Numbered from the stretch's first letter, positions 25,343 through 38,177 are shown. The stretch is 64,000 bases of DNA from Monilinia fructicola (GCA_008692225.1 VICG01000004.1:2833001-2897000), one strand, 5' to 3'. Numbers and translations: made by a program. The notes: generated by a model not told the origin, from the letters alone.

Positions 25343-26141
25343 CTCGGGCGGGTTTTTAAAAGAGGCATACGCTAAAATATAACTTATAATTATTCAGCGA
25401 AACCTTTGTATAATTTTATAAAATTTATAAATATTATAGATTTAGTATTTTTATACTTAATATAAAAATTTTGTATTATAAAACCTAATATCAAATGAAT
25501 AATAGTATGATAAAATATATGAATATTGAAAATTTAATAAAAAATTAGAGATTTATATTAATATTGAATAATTTAACGAATATTATAGTTAAATTTTATC
25601 AAACTTTGTTAAATAATAAAAGAAAAGCTAAATTTTAAATATCTTATTTTAGAATTTTTATATCTTTATTGATGTTTAAAATATAAAAATTAATAAAGTT
25701 GAAAATATATAGGAAAATTTATAGGTTTCGAAGGGGTAAATTCGCTTATTTGGATTATATAAGCATATTTTTTTGTTAAAATTTTGAATTTTCCACCTTT
25801 TTATATTAACATATATATTGATATAATAAATAATATTAAATTTTGAAATCATTTAATAAAACTTTAAAGCTTATATTATTTTTCTAAATTTTTAATTTTT
25901 AATATTTATATATTTTTGAATTAAAATTAATAAATGAATAAATACTAAAATTTTCTAAAATCACTAACTTTATAATATTAATATTCTTTTAAAAATAATT
26001 TTTATAATATAAAAACTTCATAGGAAGATCTTAAAAATACTAAATTTAATACATATATAAGTTATATTAAATTATATTAAGATTTCGTTGAATAATTATA
26101 AGTTTTATATTCGCCTATGCCTCTTTTAAAACGCGCCCGAG
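25343..26141. mobile_element. TIR element of 799 bp with CTCGGGCG ends and TA duplication
   Basis: The left end CTCGGGCGGGTTTTTAAAAG and the right end, read in reverse, CTCGGGCGCGTTTTAAAAG are inverted repeats that stay similar for at least 60 bp through a shared AACTTATAATTATTCA block. TA flanks each end. No ORF; probably a MITE altered by RIP. Confidence 0.75.
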
Positions 26142-26880
26142 TATAGACGAGGAATAGAAATATAAGGTTACCTCCTCACATTAACTCAAAACAAAACGAT
26201 AGACTAGAATATATATATTATTTATATCATCTCTCTCTATATATACATATCAAAAATCAAACCCAAACCCCTTTTTCAAACCCTCCACCTTCCTCCGTCA
26301 CCCTGCCTAGACTGCCAAGCGCCCACGAGAAATACATCACATGGATATAATCCAGATAACCTTATATCCCTTATCTCATCCTCAGACCCTCTAGTCGATT
26401 TAACGTTTTTTATTAATCTACCTTAATTCAATATAAAATATTAAAAAAATTTAACACTTATATTCAACCAATTAAAGCTTAGAGAACATTAATCTTCTAA
26501 AGGGTTTAAAGAAACTTAAGCGTTTTTTTAATAAAAACCTCAAATATTTGGTGAAAGAATTTCAACAATATAGTTCTATCTTTTAATAATAATTTATTAA
26601 AAAAATAATTATACTATTCAAAAGCCTTTGATTTATAGTATTTATTAAATTTGCATTATAAAAATTTATTATATTATTAATTTATAATCTTATTATTCAT
26701 TTTTTATTTTAAATATTTTAGGTTTTATATTTTAATTATAACACTTTTAATATTCGTATACTAACTTTAATTTTAAATATAATCGAATCCTTATATCGAA
26801 TATAGTATTTTAAAGATTTGCCAATTATATTAGTAGCATTCTTTCAAAAGTCTAAAAAAAAGTATTTAAGGCTACTTAAG

Positions 26881-27030
26881 CAAAAGAAACCAGGAGAAAC
26901 TAGGAGAAGCCAAAAAAAGGCTAGGAGATGCCAGGAGATGCTAGGAGATGCTAGAAGAGGTTAAGAGAGGCTAGGAGATACCAAAAGATGCTAGGAGAGA
27001 CCAGGAAATACCAGAAAAGGCTAAAAGATA
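26881..27030. repeat. 10-11 bp minisatellite CTAGGAGATG(C)
   Basis: About thirteen imperfect tandem copies of a purine-rich unit, GCTAGGAGATGCCAGGAGA and variants, inside the AT-rich block. Confidence 0.8.
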
Positions 27031-27833
27031 AGCTATTTTAGCATTCAACTTTATCGAAATCTATAATTCAACTATTTTTCGAATAATTTGTTTATATGAT
27101 AAAAATCAACTAGATTAAAAGATCCTTAGAGTATATTTTTTTAAGAAAAATATTAAATTATTATAGAATAGGAAAAAGATAGATAATCAACGCCAATAAT
27201 ATGAAGAGCATTTAACAAGGTATTATTCGATAGGAAAGTTTTTAATAAAAAAAACAAATTATATATTAAGGATTTTATATAATGAAAGGAACTTTGGGAT
27301 ATATTTTTTTTAATAAAAATATTAAGTTATTATAAAATAGTAAGGGGGTAGGTAATCATTGTTATAGAATGTTATATTTTATAAAAATTAGTTTTTTATT
27401 TTTAACGATATAATTATATATTATCAAATATATATTATAACTATATAATATATATCAAAATAATTATAAAATTCTATTCTATATATTAAATCTGCATCAA
27501 AATCATACGATTGTTGGATTATTTATAATTATTAAATAAATATTTCGAAAAAAAAACGAATTGTTATATTTCACACTTAAGGTATACCCAAAATGTCTCA
27601 GACCCTTTAGAGATCCTACGGTATGCCCCATATGCCTTTTATTAGTCAGTTTATAGATTTTATAATTATGTAATCGAAGAAGGATCTGAGGATGAGATAA
27701 TATATCCCCGCGCATTTTTTGCCTATAAAAGCGGGCGGCAGCCTATTATCAGCATCGTCAAACCGCAGTGAGACGAGAGCCATCACGTAAATCCAGCACT
27801 CGAGTGAAAGATTAAGATTACTAATCACTAGGT

Positions 27834-28256
27834 ATGATGACAAGTAAGACGGCCGCGAACTGTGATTCGATCTGCGGACCAGCGGGATGGAGAGAAGAAT
27901 GGCAATCCATACAAGTCAAGTCAATCTTAGCGCGGCGCGTGCGATGGATCAACGAGAGATTGGTCCAGAGGCATGATCGAGGGGATACGAGGGTTGATGT
28001 AAGGAAGGGGTGGAAGGGTGGGTGGATGGTTCGTCTTCGGTATATAAATAGTATGGGACTTGTCGTGAGGAGGTGCAAGATTTGTTCGATGTATTTTGAT
28101 CTTTACGCACATGTCCGACCTTGTGCACCCGAGACAGAGCCAGAGGATAACGACGAATCACCAACCTTGAGTTTGATCTCCAGCTCAAGCTCAAGCTCAA
28201 GCTCCAGCCCAACCTCAGCCTTATCCTCAAACCGGCCGCCATCCAGTAAGAAATAA
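27834..28256 (+). CDS. Hypothetical small protein with a possible C2HC cysteine/histidine motif
   Basis: A single ORF of 140 residues starts just after the AT-rich block. It contains CKICSMYFDLYAHVRPC (C-x2-C-x8-H-x3-C), which could bind zinc, and a serine-rich low-complexity tail. It ends about 30 bp before the F-box start, so it could also be leader sequence of that gene. I know no family for it. Low confidence. Confidence 0.3.
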   Translation: MMTSKTAANCDSICGPAGWREEWQSIQVKSILARRVRWINERLVQRHDRGDTRVDVRKGWKGGWMVRLRYINSMGLVVRRCKICSMYFDLYAHVRPCAPETEPEDNDESPTLSLISSSSSSSSSSPTSALSSNRPPSSKK

Positions 28257-28287
28257 GAATAACATAAACCCACCAGCTCAATTCATC

Positions 28288-29275
28288 ATGTCCACCTACC
28301 CCCTCTTTAATTCATTTCCCCCCGAAATTCATACTATCATACTCCAGCGATGTTCTCCCAACGATCGAATGTGTTTGAGACTTACTTGGTACCCATGCTT
28401 TTGTTCCCCTTCTTTCGACTGCTCTCCCCTCCCCCCTCCCGCCCCTGCTCTCCACTCCACTCCACTCCACGCCGTCTCCTCATCACCCCCCTATCTCCCC
28501 ATCTTCTATTCCCTCTCTCACACACGCACACACACACACTAACCCCTTCCCAGTAAATACCTCTACAACCTCCTCCCCCCAGCGACCCCCTCCCCCTAGA
28601 AAACGCCCGGACCCCCTCCCCTGCTGCCCCCCTGTTCCAAACCCTCAATATCGCACCTCCTCCCCCCCAAAACCTCCCAAGCATTCCCCCTCCGCGAATG
28701 CGGATATAGTCTTGCAGTATGGTAAGTTTCCCCTGCCGACTCTCCCATCCCTCCCTCGCTCCCTCCCGGCCCGCAACTAACCCCCTCCCCCCTCCCCCCA
28801 GCCACACCCTAACCCTCACCTCCACAAACCAGCAACGCGCCCAGCAGACGCCACCGCTCCCCCCGCTCTCGAAACCCGCCTGCCGCACCCCCTCCGCCCC
28901 GCACTGTCCCTGCTTCTCCGCGCCGCCCCTCCTCCACCACCACCAGCTCGCCTCGTGGGTCCCGCGCAACACGCGCTACTGCGCACCATGCGCATACTTC
29001 ACCCGACGCAGAAGCAGCCGGGAACCATGTGAGTGGATCCGCGCGGCATCGCAATGGCCTTCCCTTCCCTTCCCTTACTTTCACCTCACCTCACCCCCAC
29101 CCCGCCCCACACGAATCCATCCACCCACAGCTAACGCCCCCTCCCCAGGCAAACACACCCTCAAACGCAGCGCGTCGCCGCACCGCCGCCGCGCCGCCGC
29201 ACATCCAATCTCTGGACCCGACACAAAGGCCGCGGCGGCTACCACCGCCAGCTGTGGAAGAAATGGTTCAAGTAA
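28288..29275 (+). CDS. F-box protein, frame uncertain in C-rich DNA
   Basis: The N-terminus MSTYPLFNSFPPEIHTIILQ followed by RCSPNDRMCLRLTCKYLYNL is a typical fungal F-box, the segment that binds Skp1 in SCF ubiquitin ligases. Introns are 28389-28553 (rebuilds LTC-KYLYNLL) and 28722-28801 (rebuilds RECGYSLAVCHTLTLTS). A further intron from GTGAGT at about 29030 to CCCAG near 29150 is likely. Later exons contain the cysteine-containing piece ASWVPRNTRYCAPCAYFTRR and a basic end GRGGYHRQLWKKWFK before TAA at 29273. Between exons the frame is inconsistent inside long C runs (for example at 28590-28600), so the model cannot be finished here. A GTAAGT donor at 29272 may extend the gene. The sequence is unusually C-rich compared with neighbouring genes. 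Confidence 0.6.
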
Positions 29276-32200
29276 GTGGGATCCCGCGTCTTTGCTCGTC
29301 CGCCGTCCCTGCTGCAGAGCCCATGGCCCGGAATTCTTTCCCCGGCTCATCTCATCTCATCTCATCTCAGCACACCACACCGCACCACACCGCATCTCGT
29401 CTTCCCCACTTCTCTTGCCCGCCTACCTTGCGTGCGTGCAAGTGCCAAGTGTACTTACTGTATAGTAGATGGGTGTCAGCATCTATGATCCATGATCCAT
29501 CGCTTCACAAATCACCATGAGGCTCACTACGCTCACACCGACTTCACTTCACTTCACTTCACTTCACCACATCTCACTCCCCTCTCACCGATTATTTGAT
29601 CCAATCCAATCCAATCCAATCCAACCCCCCCCCACCCCATCCCATCCATCCCATCCCAACCCATCCAACCCAACCCCCCAACTTTCATTTCCATTTCCAA
29701 TTCCAACCCCATCAATAAACCCACTCCATCCATCCATCCATCCATCCATCCACCCATCAATCCATCAATCACTCCACTACCTCCCCCTCTCCCCCTCCCC
29801 CCCACCCCCAGCAACCCCTCCCACCACCGAATGAACCAACGACTCCAGAACCCCCGAACGCCCCAATCCGCGGTACAACCTGCGGGAATAAAAGAAAAAA
29901 ATATATATATAAAAGAAAAAAAAAAAAAAAAAACAAAAAAGAAAAAAAAAAAAAAAAAAAAATAAAAGAAAAAAAGAAAAAAAAAAAAAAAAGAAAAAAA
30001 TAAGAAAAAAATAAGAAAAAGAAAAAAAAAAAAATTACCGTACTGCAACTTACTGCAACTTACAGCACCGTACAGAAAAGCACAGAAAAGCACAGAAAGG
30101 CACAGTACTGCAAATAAATACAATACAGGACCACCAGCCACACTATGAAGCGTGAAGCGTAAAGCGTAAAGCGTGAAGTTGTGAATGGGAGGGAGGGAGG
30201 GAGCGAGGAACACGCACGGGACGAGACATGAGGACCTGAGGACATGAGGGGAGACGGGGGATTGCGGGTGTGCATGCGGATGCCGTGGAACCTCTCTGCA
30301 TTGTGCGGGATTGTGCGGGATGGGATGGATGGGGACTGAGTGGCTGGGAGGAGAGCGTGATGGGGAGCCTTGGTGAGGCTGGGAGAGTCTGGCCGAGACG
30401 TGGGGGGGGTTTGATGAGTATGGAGACGAATGGAGATTACGGAGGAAGGGGTTGTGGGTGGGATTGAACGTTCAGGGATGGATGTGAGCAATGGGCATGC
30501 GAGCATGGAGATTGAATAATGGGGAAAATACGGTAATGACAAGTATTGACATTGTTTGGAATAAATTGAATCTTGCTCCGAGACTGTAAAACCAACCATC
30601 TTGTGTTTTTGTTGAACTTGAACCCTGACGATCGATCCATAAACTTGTCATATGGTAACGATATTTTGTGATGCTGAATACCCTAAAATCAGTATTTGTT
30701 GGCCAGCAAGCAGCCATACCACCATGCCAACGATACCACGATCCAGGTGATATGACCATACCAATGATACCACCACATCACCACATAAGTGATTCCACCA
30801 TCCTAATTCTCACCACCGTACCACTCCGTCCCATATTCCGTATGTATAAAAAAAATGGAACTCTTCATCTTGTGACCTCAAAATTACATTATGATGGCTG
30901 TGGAGATGCAGATGTAATGCAATAATCCCACCTCATAACTCCTCCTCCAGTTTCTCAATGTAACACGTTACACGAGGCTCACAAATCATTCGATATCCGA
31001 CCGATTTCTCTGGTCGGATGTAACCAACCCATCATCACTGCCAGGCAGTGCCAGCGCGGCAATAATTTGTTTCTCCATCGAAAACCAAGGAAACTCCCCA
31101 AAACAGAAACGCAAGCGATCACTCCATCTGGAGGGTTCTGGGACGTCCTTCCATAATAACAATCCACCAAATCAGTGGGCCATTTTTGTACCCACTTGCC
31201 GGATATCCATTTTGAAGTATCCGATTACCTACGATGAGAAGCAGCCTCATCGCCTAATCTCTATTCATAAATTCCTAAAGAGGATACTGTAACTGATTCA
31301 TAAGGTGCAGTCCTTAGCCTGATCATTCGCCAACGTACAGGTTTCATATTTCAAGTTACTGTATCTTGATGAAGAATAAAGTTCAATAATATAGCTTGTT
31401 CAACGGAAGCTGATAGCGCGGACCACTTGGCGATACATATTGGCAAATCACTATATTAAGCTTGGACGGCACTTCAAAATGCCCGCTACCAGTATATTTC
31501 GCGAGGTACCTGAACAAAGTCAAGTCGATAACCGACGAAGGACTTTCGTCCGGCGCCAACCGCCGTATTAGCATGACGAAAAACTCAGATCTACCACAGG
31601 AGCATAACCTTGATGCATAAGTAAAACCTCCGATTAAACTGGCAGATAAAAGAACGGAAACAGGATTGGATAATCATGCATATATCCATAATATCGTAAA
31701 GTAATGCGAGAAAATGCGAGAAGATGCTAGCTTTAGCATATTAAATCTTGCATGTTATTACCGTATTAAAAACGAATATGAAAATTTTGGTTATCATAAA
31801 CCCCTTGACAAGTAGATCCTTCTAGTGAGATTCTAGTCGAATTCTAGCGTCACTTTGAAGTTCCACCTATGCAAACCAAGCCTTGAAGATTTTTTTAATG
31901 CGAACAGCGGGTGTAGCGGATTTGTTGCAGTGATGATGCACATACATTCAGAACTACCATTTGGTAGATATTGAGTTTCTGTGATGGAAAATATTGTTGG
32001 TTAGTAGGATTAGTCATTGGATATCAAGAACTTTCAAAAGTTAAATCGTCGTTTAAAAAAATTTCCAATAAACTCATAAGGCAAACAGGAATTGAGCATT
32101 TGACTTGAAGTTTTAGCGAGTCAAGTGAGAAGGATGTCTGCTGGGATATTTGATGATTGTCTAGTGCCGGCTTCTTTGTGGGTCAAAATCTAGAAGTCAA

Positions 32201-32499
32201 ACTCGAAAATCAACAACTAAACACGGATTGAATCAGTCAGTCCACCAAATTATGGAACTCTAGCATCAAGTATCGCCGAAAATTTTTCAACCGCCTTGAA
32301 CACGGTTCTTTCTCGGGATATGACGACATTGAACAATGGCAACACATACCGGTACACACAGCATGCAGTTCAATCATGACCTACTTGGAAATATGTGGTG
32401 CTCCAACAAATGGAGAGCATATCAACCGACCCCGTCTCTGGAGTCTCCTTATTCCAAAGAATTGAATAAATCTCCCCAACCATCCCCTCATTTTGGAAA
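29276..32499. other. Intergenic, low-complexity, no supported gene
   Basis: 29520-29850 is a chain of pyrimidine-rich pentamers and tetramers (CTTCA, CCAAT, CCATC). 29890-30036 is an A-rich polypurine tract. 30140-30180 has CGTGAAG/CGTAAAG repeats. 30640-32490 is ordinary AT-balanced intergenic DNA in which I found no gene, only short scattered ORFs. Confidence 0.5.
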
Positions 32500-34235
32500 A
32501 TGTCTTCTTCTCAGAATCATCACAACAATACTCAAGAGTACAACATGTCAAACCTTCCAACCAAGCATGATGGGCCTCGTCCCCCAATCAATGCTAAAGA
32601 CAGTTTAAATTCCGAATTACCCGACTTGAAGCACAAGGAGGACCGCACTCATTCCAAAGGAAGAGTAGTAGGAGGTTCTTTCTTGGAGAAATTGCGCGGC
32701 AATGACAGCGACAATTCTGAAGACGGACCATTGACAGAGGTCAACATCGACATGCCGGAAACCCGGACGGAAGTTATCACAAAAGATGGCGAGGAATATA
32801 TTGTCCTGTACTTCACCGATGGTGATACCGAGAATCCCTTCAATTGGCCTGCGGGAAAGAAGATATTCATCACCCTGTTGCTCTGCATGATGACACTTTT
32901 CATCGGTTTGGCAACCACGGCATACAGCAGTGGCATCACAAGAATGTGCGAAGACTTCGGTGTCTCGACGACTTTGGGACAACTCGGACTCTTCTGTTTC
33001 AACATGTCTTGTGCCCTCGCTCCATTGTTTCTCGCACCGTTCTGCGAGTTGGTCGGTCGAAAGGTCATTTACATCGGCGCTTATGCTGGATTCATCATCG
33101 TCTTCATCGGATTGGCTCTCGGCAAAAACATCGCAACTATACTCGTGATGAGAACCCTGAGTATGATCCCTTCCCAAACTCGCAGTATGCAATTGCTAAT
33201 TGAACCGCAGGTGGATTTTTCGGTTGTGTTGGTACCATCCTTGTAGGTGGAACGTTCAGCGATATGTATACACCTGATTCGAGAGCTGTTCCCATGGCAT
33301 GTTTCGCATATGTCGCCATCTTGGGAACGGTGGGCGCACCGATTTATGCTGGTTTCATCGACCAAGCCATTGGCTGGAGGTGGATTGAAGGAATCCAAGG
33401 GTTGGCAAACTTACCTCTTCTCGCCGCGATCCTTCTCTTCTTCCGGGAAACGAGAGGTGGCGTTACGTTGCACAAACGTGCCCAGCAACTCCGAGCTGCC
33501 ACGGGCGATCAACGATACAAAGCTGAAATGGATCTTGAGGCAAAAGACTTGAAGGAGATGCTTCACAATTCTTCCGTCAAGGCCGTCAAAATGCTTGCCA
33601 CAGAGCCTGTCGTGTTTGCCTTTGGCTTGTATATTGCTTTCGCCTGGTTCGTGACTTTCTTGTTCTTGTCGGTTATCCCCATTACCTTCCAAGAACATCA
33701 TGGCTGGGGCGAAGGTGTAGCTGGTCTACCATACATTTCCTTGTGTATTGGTGTGACTATCGCCTTTGCTTTGAACTTCCTTCAAATCCGAAAATACCAA
33801 TCGCTTACGGCAGAACTTGGCAACAACGTTGTTCCAGAGCACCGACTTTATGGTGCCATGTATGGTGCTTGCTTCCTCCCCATCGGGTTGTTCATTTACA
33901 GCTTCACCCAGTATGGCTTCATCACATGGGTTGCCCCGGCGATCGCTCTTGCACCAATCTGCATGGGCATCTTCTTTATTTTCGAGTCCACATACAGTTA
34001 TACTGCAGATTGTTATGGTGAAAATAGTTCCTCGGCCATTGCGGGACAGGGTTTGATGCGTAACGCCTTGGGTGCAGTAGCACCATTGTTTGCAAGCCAA
34101 TTCTTCCACAATGTCGGTAGTCAATATGCTGGTCTTATCCTTGCCATCGCCGGTACCGCATTGACATTTATTCCTTTCATCATGTACAAATACGGACATC
34201 TTTTGAGAGCCCGATCCAAGCTTGCCTCTGCCTAG
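32500..34235 (+). CDS. MFS transporter, DHA1 drug/polyamine-antiporter type
   Basis: A 561-residue membrane transporter, intact. A hydrophilic N-terminus of about 110 residues leads to ENPFNWPAGKK, the usual lead-in to TM1 in fungal DHA1 proteins. GRKVIYIGAY (motif A, after TM2), SDMYTPDSRAVPMACFAY, GPIYAGF-like GAPIYAGFIDQAIGWRWIEG, RETRGGVTLHKRA and a C-terminal FESTYSYTADCYG / SSAIAGQGLMRNALG region follow. One intron, 33161-33210 (GTATGA..CTAAT..CGCAG), joins RTLS to GFFGCVGTILVGG. The start is the first ATG of the frame. No frame problem is seen, unlike the MFS gene at 38.3 kb. Members export drugs, polyamines or toxic metabolites by proton antiport; the substrate here is unknown. Confidence 0.9.
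33161..33210 (+). other. MFS gene intron (50 nt)
   Basis: GTATGA donor, TGCTAAT branch site and CCGCAG acceptor; phase 1; keeps the transporter in frame. Confidence 0.9.
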
Positions 34236-35079
34236 ATGGCAATGACGAGCGAAAAGGCCACACTGTTCTAACCAGCGGCCTTTGTTCGAGGTGATGAATG
34301 CTGACAGAGTCGGCTCCCAACAACTGATGGGACTTCTTTTCGCATGTACTGGATGGTTCGCTTCGGCACTTGAATCCGTCGAGCTTTCTCGGCGAGGGCT
34401 AGACACGTCCAATCTGCAATAGGCTTTTCTCCGGTGTATCGGGGCTCCCCATCTCGGGATGCTCTGATGTTTTATTATTATTTAATGTAGCATAGCATTG
34501 CGGGTTAATGGTGTCAATGATTGGAAATTCTCGCGATTGAATTTATGAAGGATATCTGGATTGGGAAACATGCATTAGTCGGCGTTTATAGTCTCGGTCA
34601 TGATTATGATGGAGGAAGAGAAAAGGTGTACGATACCAATGAAATTGAAGCTTTTGAATAACTCGTACAGTTTACCTTTTCATCCATGCTTCGACAATCA
34701 GTGATATCCATGATTTTGTTGATTTCCTTTTGTTGTTTTCTTGGTCGACCGTAAACCTTGCAGCAAACAACATGTCAAGGAATCAGGAGACTGCTACACG
34801 GTGACTTCTTTGCTCTCTGAATGCCTTGTTCTGTGTTCTCTGCCATTGTGATTCCATCTCACCAACCCAACCCAGAGATATCCTTTCACTGTCTGTGAGG
34901 GATGAGGTGTTGTATGTTGTTGATTTTGGATTCGTGCGATGTTGGTTGGCGCATGAACTAAAGACCTAGCATATATACTAGCACTCAGGTAGGTCCAGAC
35001 TAGGGAAGTTATGGCATGATTTCCATATTGTTGACAAAATTCTGAGCTGCGGCGTTGCAATACTGATTTTAAAATTAAT

Positions 35080-36080
35080 GGTGATGGATGAAGCTGAAGA
35101 AAAGAGATTATGTCGTTATAATCGGCAAGTAGTGAGAAGGTCATGTCGTAAAAAGAGTATTGTCCACGGATGTATATGGGGATGTATATGGGTATTGTCG
35201 TCTCTGTTCCCCAGTCCTAACAACAATGCTAACGCAAAAATAGAACAGGAAACGATGTAGTCGTAATCCGTAAATCGTGAGAGCATGGTATTGTATTGTA
35301 CTGTACTATATCGTTTTGTGTATATCGTGTGGTTATGTTCCAGCCTCCAATAGCAATACATAGCGAGAAGCAATGAAGACGAAGAAGATGTACTTGGTAG
35401 CTATAATCCGCAAGTTGTGAGGTCGTCGGTAATTGTGATGACCATGATCATTCTTCTCCAGTTTTCACTGACATCAAATCATTGACCCTAGTGAACGAAG
35501 AGTGGAAAATTGTAGAATTATAATCCAGAGAATGTAAGACGGCTATATATATGTTGGCCGTAGATATGTTGTTGTTCGTTAGTGTCCAATGACAATGACA
35601 TTGTTGACGCTAATAGTGAAGATGAAGAGAAAGTTTGATAGTTATAATCCGTAGGTCGTAGGAAGGGCGTATATTTATTATTGTTGTTGGTCTTGTTGTT
35701 GTAGTAGTTGTTGTAGTTGATGATGTTGTTGATGCTGTTGTTGTTGTAGTTGATGTTGTTGATGTTGCAGTTGATGATGTTGTCTAGTATTTAATAACAA
35801 TGGCATCGTTTGACGGTAATAATGAAGACGAACGGAAAGTTGTATAGTTCTCGTCTGTAAATCGCAGGAAGATCGCAGGAAGGTCGTATATATATCCTTG
35901 CTGTCGCTGTTCTCTCTAGCATGCAATAACCACAACACCCTCAAGGCTAAAAACGAAGACGAAGAGAAAGTTCTGGTATCGTGGTCATCCGCCAGTCGTC
36001 AGTGTCCGTCTGGTGGTCGGATGTATTGGGACAGATGCTGTTATCATTGTTCTCCAGCCTCCAATGAATAAATAGCCCCT
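35080..36080. repeat. Degenerate tandem repeat, about 7 units of 120-150 bp
   Basis: The phrase (G)TATAATCCG-x-AAGTCGTGAG recurs at about 35115, 35262, 35401, 35519, 35641, 35848 and 35980. Each unit also carries GAAGACGAAGAGAAAG just upstream and TTCTCCAGCCTCCAATGACAAT further on (35340, 35455, 35581, 36050). Units are heavily diverged. One is expanded by a TTG/GATGTT microsatellite (35680-35780). No continuous ORF crosses the array. Confidence 0.75.
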
Positions 36081-37207
36081 TCTCGAGAATCAACAACTTG
36101 GAAACATGAAGCGAGAAATTGCTGCGGCATGTGGTGAGAGAGAATATGTCAAAAGATGAAAAACATCAGATCGCCTTTAGTTTTGCAGCCAAACAAGAGG
36201 AAGATGAAACTTTGATCTTCTATTCTCATGTTCGATTCTGTCTGTACCATCTGTCTAGATACCTACCACTTATTGTGACTGGGTACTTACTTACCACTTA
36301 CACTTACCGAGTATCCAATAGATCCAAGAGATCCAAGAATCCAAGAATCCAAGAATCCATGAATCCATGAATCTTTCAATTCTTCCAATATTGGCTGTGG
36401 GGGAAAATACAATGTGGGGTCCGGGGTAAGGAGAAAAAGAAAAGTTGAGGAGAAGTACAGTACTGGAAGATATTAATACTGTATGTGCTGTTTGTATTGT
36501 ATGTATGTATGTAACCTTGGAACCTTTCAGTAAGGAGAAGAAAAAAGAAGAACAGCAAGAAAAGAAAAGAAAAGAAAAGGAAAAAGAAAAAGAAAAAGAG
36601 CGGAGATGATTAATCAATTGATTGATATATATATATACATATATCTCTCTCCATTCTTACACTTCCCCCTTAGCCCACTCCCACTCTTCATTTTCTCCTC
36701 CATCTCATGTCCTCGTGCCTCTTTTTTCCCTCCCGTCACTCCCGTGTGGTGAATTAACTGGATTCATCCTACAACATGCCCAAGTGTTCAATAATGCTAC
36801 TAATATAAATTAAACCCTTGATACATTTCAAGACTTTCAAGAGGGAGTTTGTCTCAAATAGGCAATCCCCGCCATATGGGTGGAGCCTTTTGCTGCTAAA
36901 TGCTTTGCCGGCGGTGGTGAAAGCGGCGACGGAGCGGCGATGGAGCGGCCGGTGAGAGTACGGAGTACGGAGTCGGAATGAAAAGCTTAACCGGTTTCGA
37001 GCTGAATGCAAGATTCAATGGTTGGAGGGGAGGATTTTTGAATCCTTTATAAGTGTTGTGTTTGTGTTGCGTTGTGCTGTGTTGTGCTGTGTTGTGTATT
37101 GATAGTGGGTATATATGAAGGACTTGTGAGTGTATATGTGAGTGTATATGTGAGTGTATGTGTGAGTGTGTGTGAGTGTGTGTTATATGACCATTTCTTG
37201 AAACCAG

Positions 37208-37325
37208 TCATTATTCGTTCATTCGTTCATTCATTCATTCATTCATTCATTCGTTCATTCGTTCATTCATTCATTCATTCATTCATTCATTCATTCATTC
37301 ATTCATTATTCATTATTCATTATTC
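37208..37325. repeat. ATTC/ATTCGTTC tetranucleotide microsatellite
   Basis: About 28 tandem ATTC units with occasional GTTC variants. Confidence 0.9.
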
Positions 37326-37595
37326 ATTCATGCTTCTTCATCGCAGCTAACCAACCTCAGTGAGCAATCGAGTACACCTTATAAAGTAAACTACCTACCT
37401 AGTAACTCATGCATATCTACCTAGTACCTATGCATGCTATACATAAATCATCCCGAGATCATCCATATCACATTCATCCTGCATTCATGCTGCATTCGAA
37501 TTCATCAAAACTTATCATCCGACAGATCGATTGATCTCAACTGAGTGCTACTCGCTAGAACAATTGACAGCCGAGGAGTTGCAATACCATACTAC

Positions 37596-37631
<36 letters not shown>

Positions 37632-38176
37632 CACACACACACACACATATTTATATATATACTGTCTTTATATACATATATTATGTATCTGGCCAGATGA
37701 ACTTCGTCTGTTCCCATCTTTTTGTCTCTCTTAGACGATGACTTCCATTTCAATGAACTCTTCTGAAGTTGACGGGTCCTGTAAGCCTCAAACTGCAATT
37801 GTAACTGACTAGTGGAAAGGAGGGGCTAGGTCAACTTGACGATAGATTCTGTACGTCTGAAAAGCCATGAGAACTTACCTTCTTCAGATCGACGCTCGTC
37901 GGTCGTGGGTCTTGAATTCCGTGCTCTTGATACGCCCGGCGTTCTGTACACCATCGATCGAGAACATCCCGCAAAGATCATTTGCTCATGGAGAACATTG
38001 GATACTCCTGATCGCTGTCGAGTATCTATCAGTTTTTCATCGACCATGAAAGATGATATTATAGAAATGAATCTCGATGATGAACAGATGCATCAGATTT
38101 TGGCAAGTCGTGCTTCCCCTTTTTAAACATCGTTGAAGACCACCAACGTGCACGGTAAGGTCATGTCATTCAAAAC

Positions 38177-38177
<1 letters not shown>

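Larger units (their letters stand above)
34236..37700. other. Intergenic, no supported gene
   Basis: About 3.5 kb without a gene I can support. It contains the degenerate tandem repeat at 35080-36080, a TTG/GTTGAT expansion at 35680-35780, AAGAA/GAAAA purine tracts (36540-36600), a GTGAGTGTAT array (37120-37180), an ATTC array (37208-37325) and a CA array (37598-37650). Confidence 0.5.

Noticed and set aside
28382..28972. 196-codon minus-strand ORF rich in Gly/Arg/Trp
   Set aside because: It is the antisense of the C-rich F-box gene exons and introns.
29554..30213. 219-codon minus-strand ORF with long Phe runs
   Set aside because: The Phe run is the translated poly-A tract, and the rest comes from CCATCC repeats.
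33726..34412. 228-codon minus-strand ORF
   Set aside because: Antisense shadow of the intact MFS transporter.
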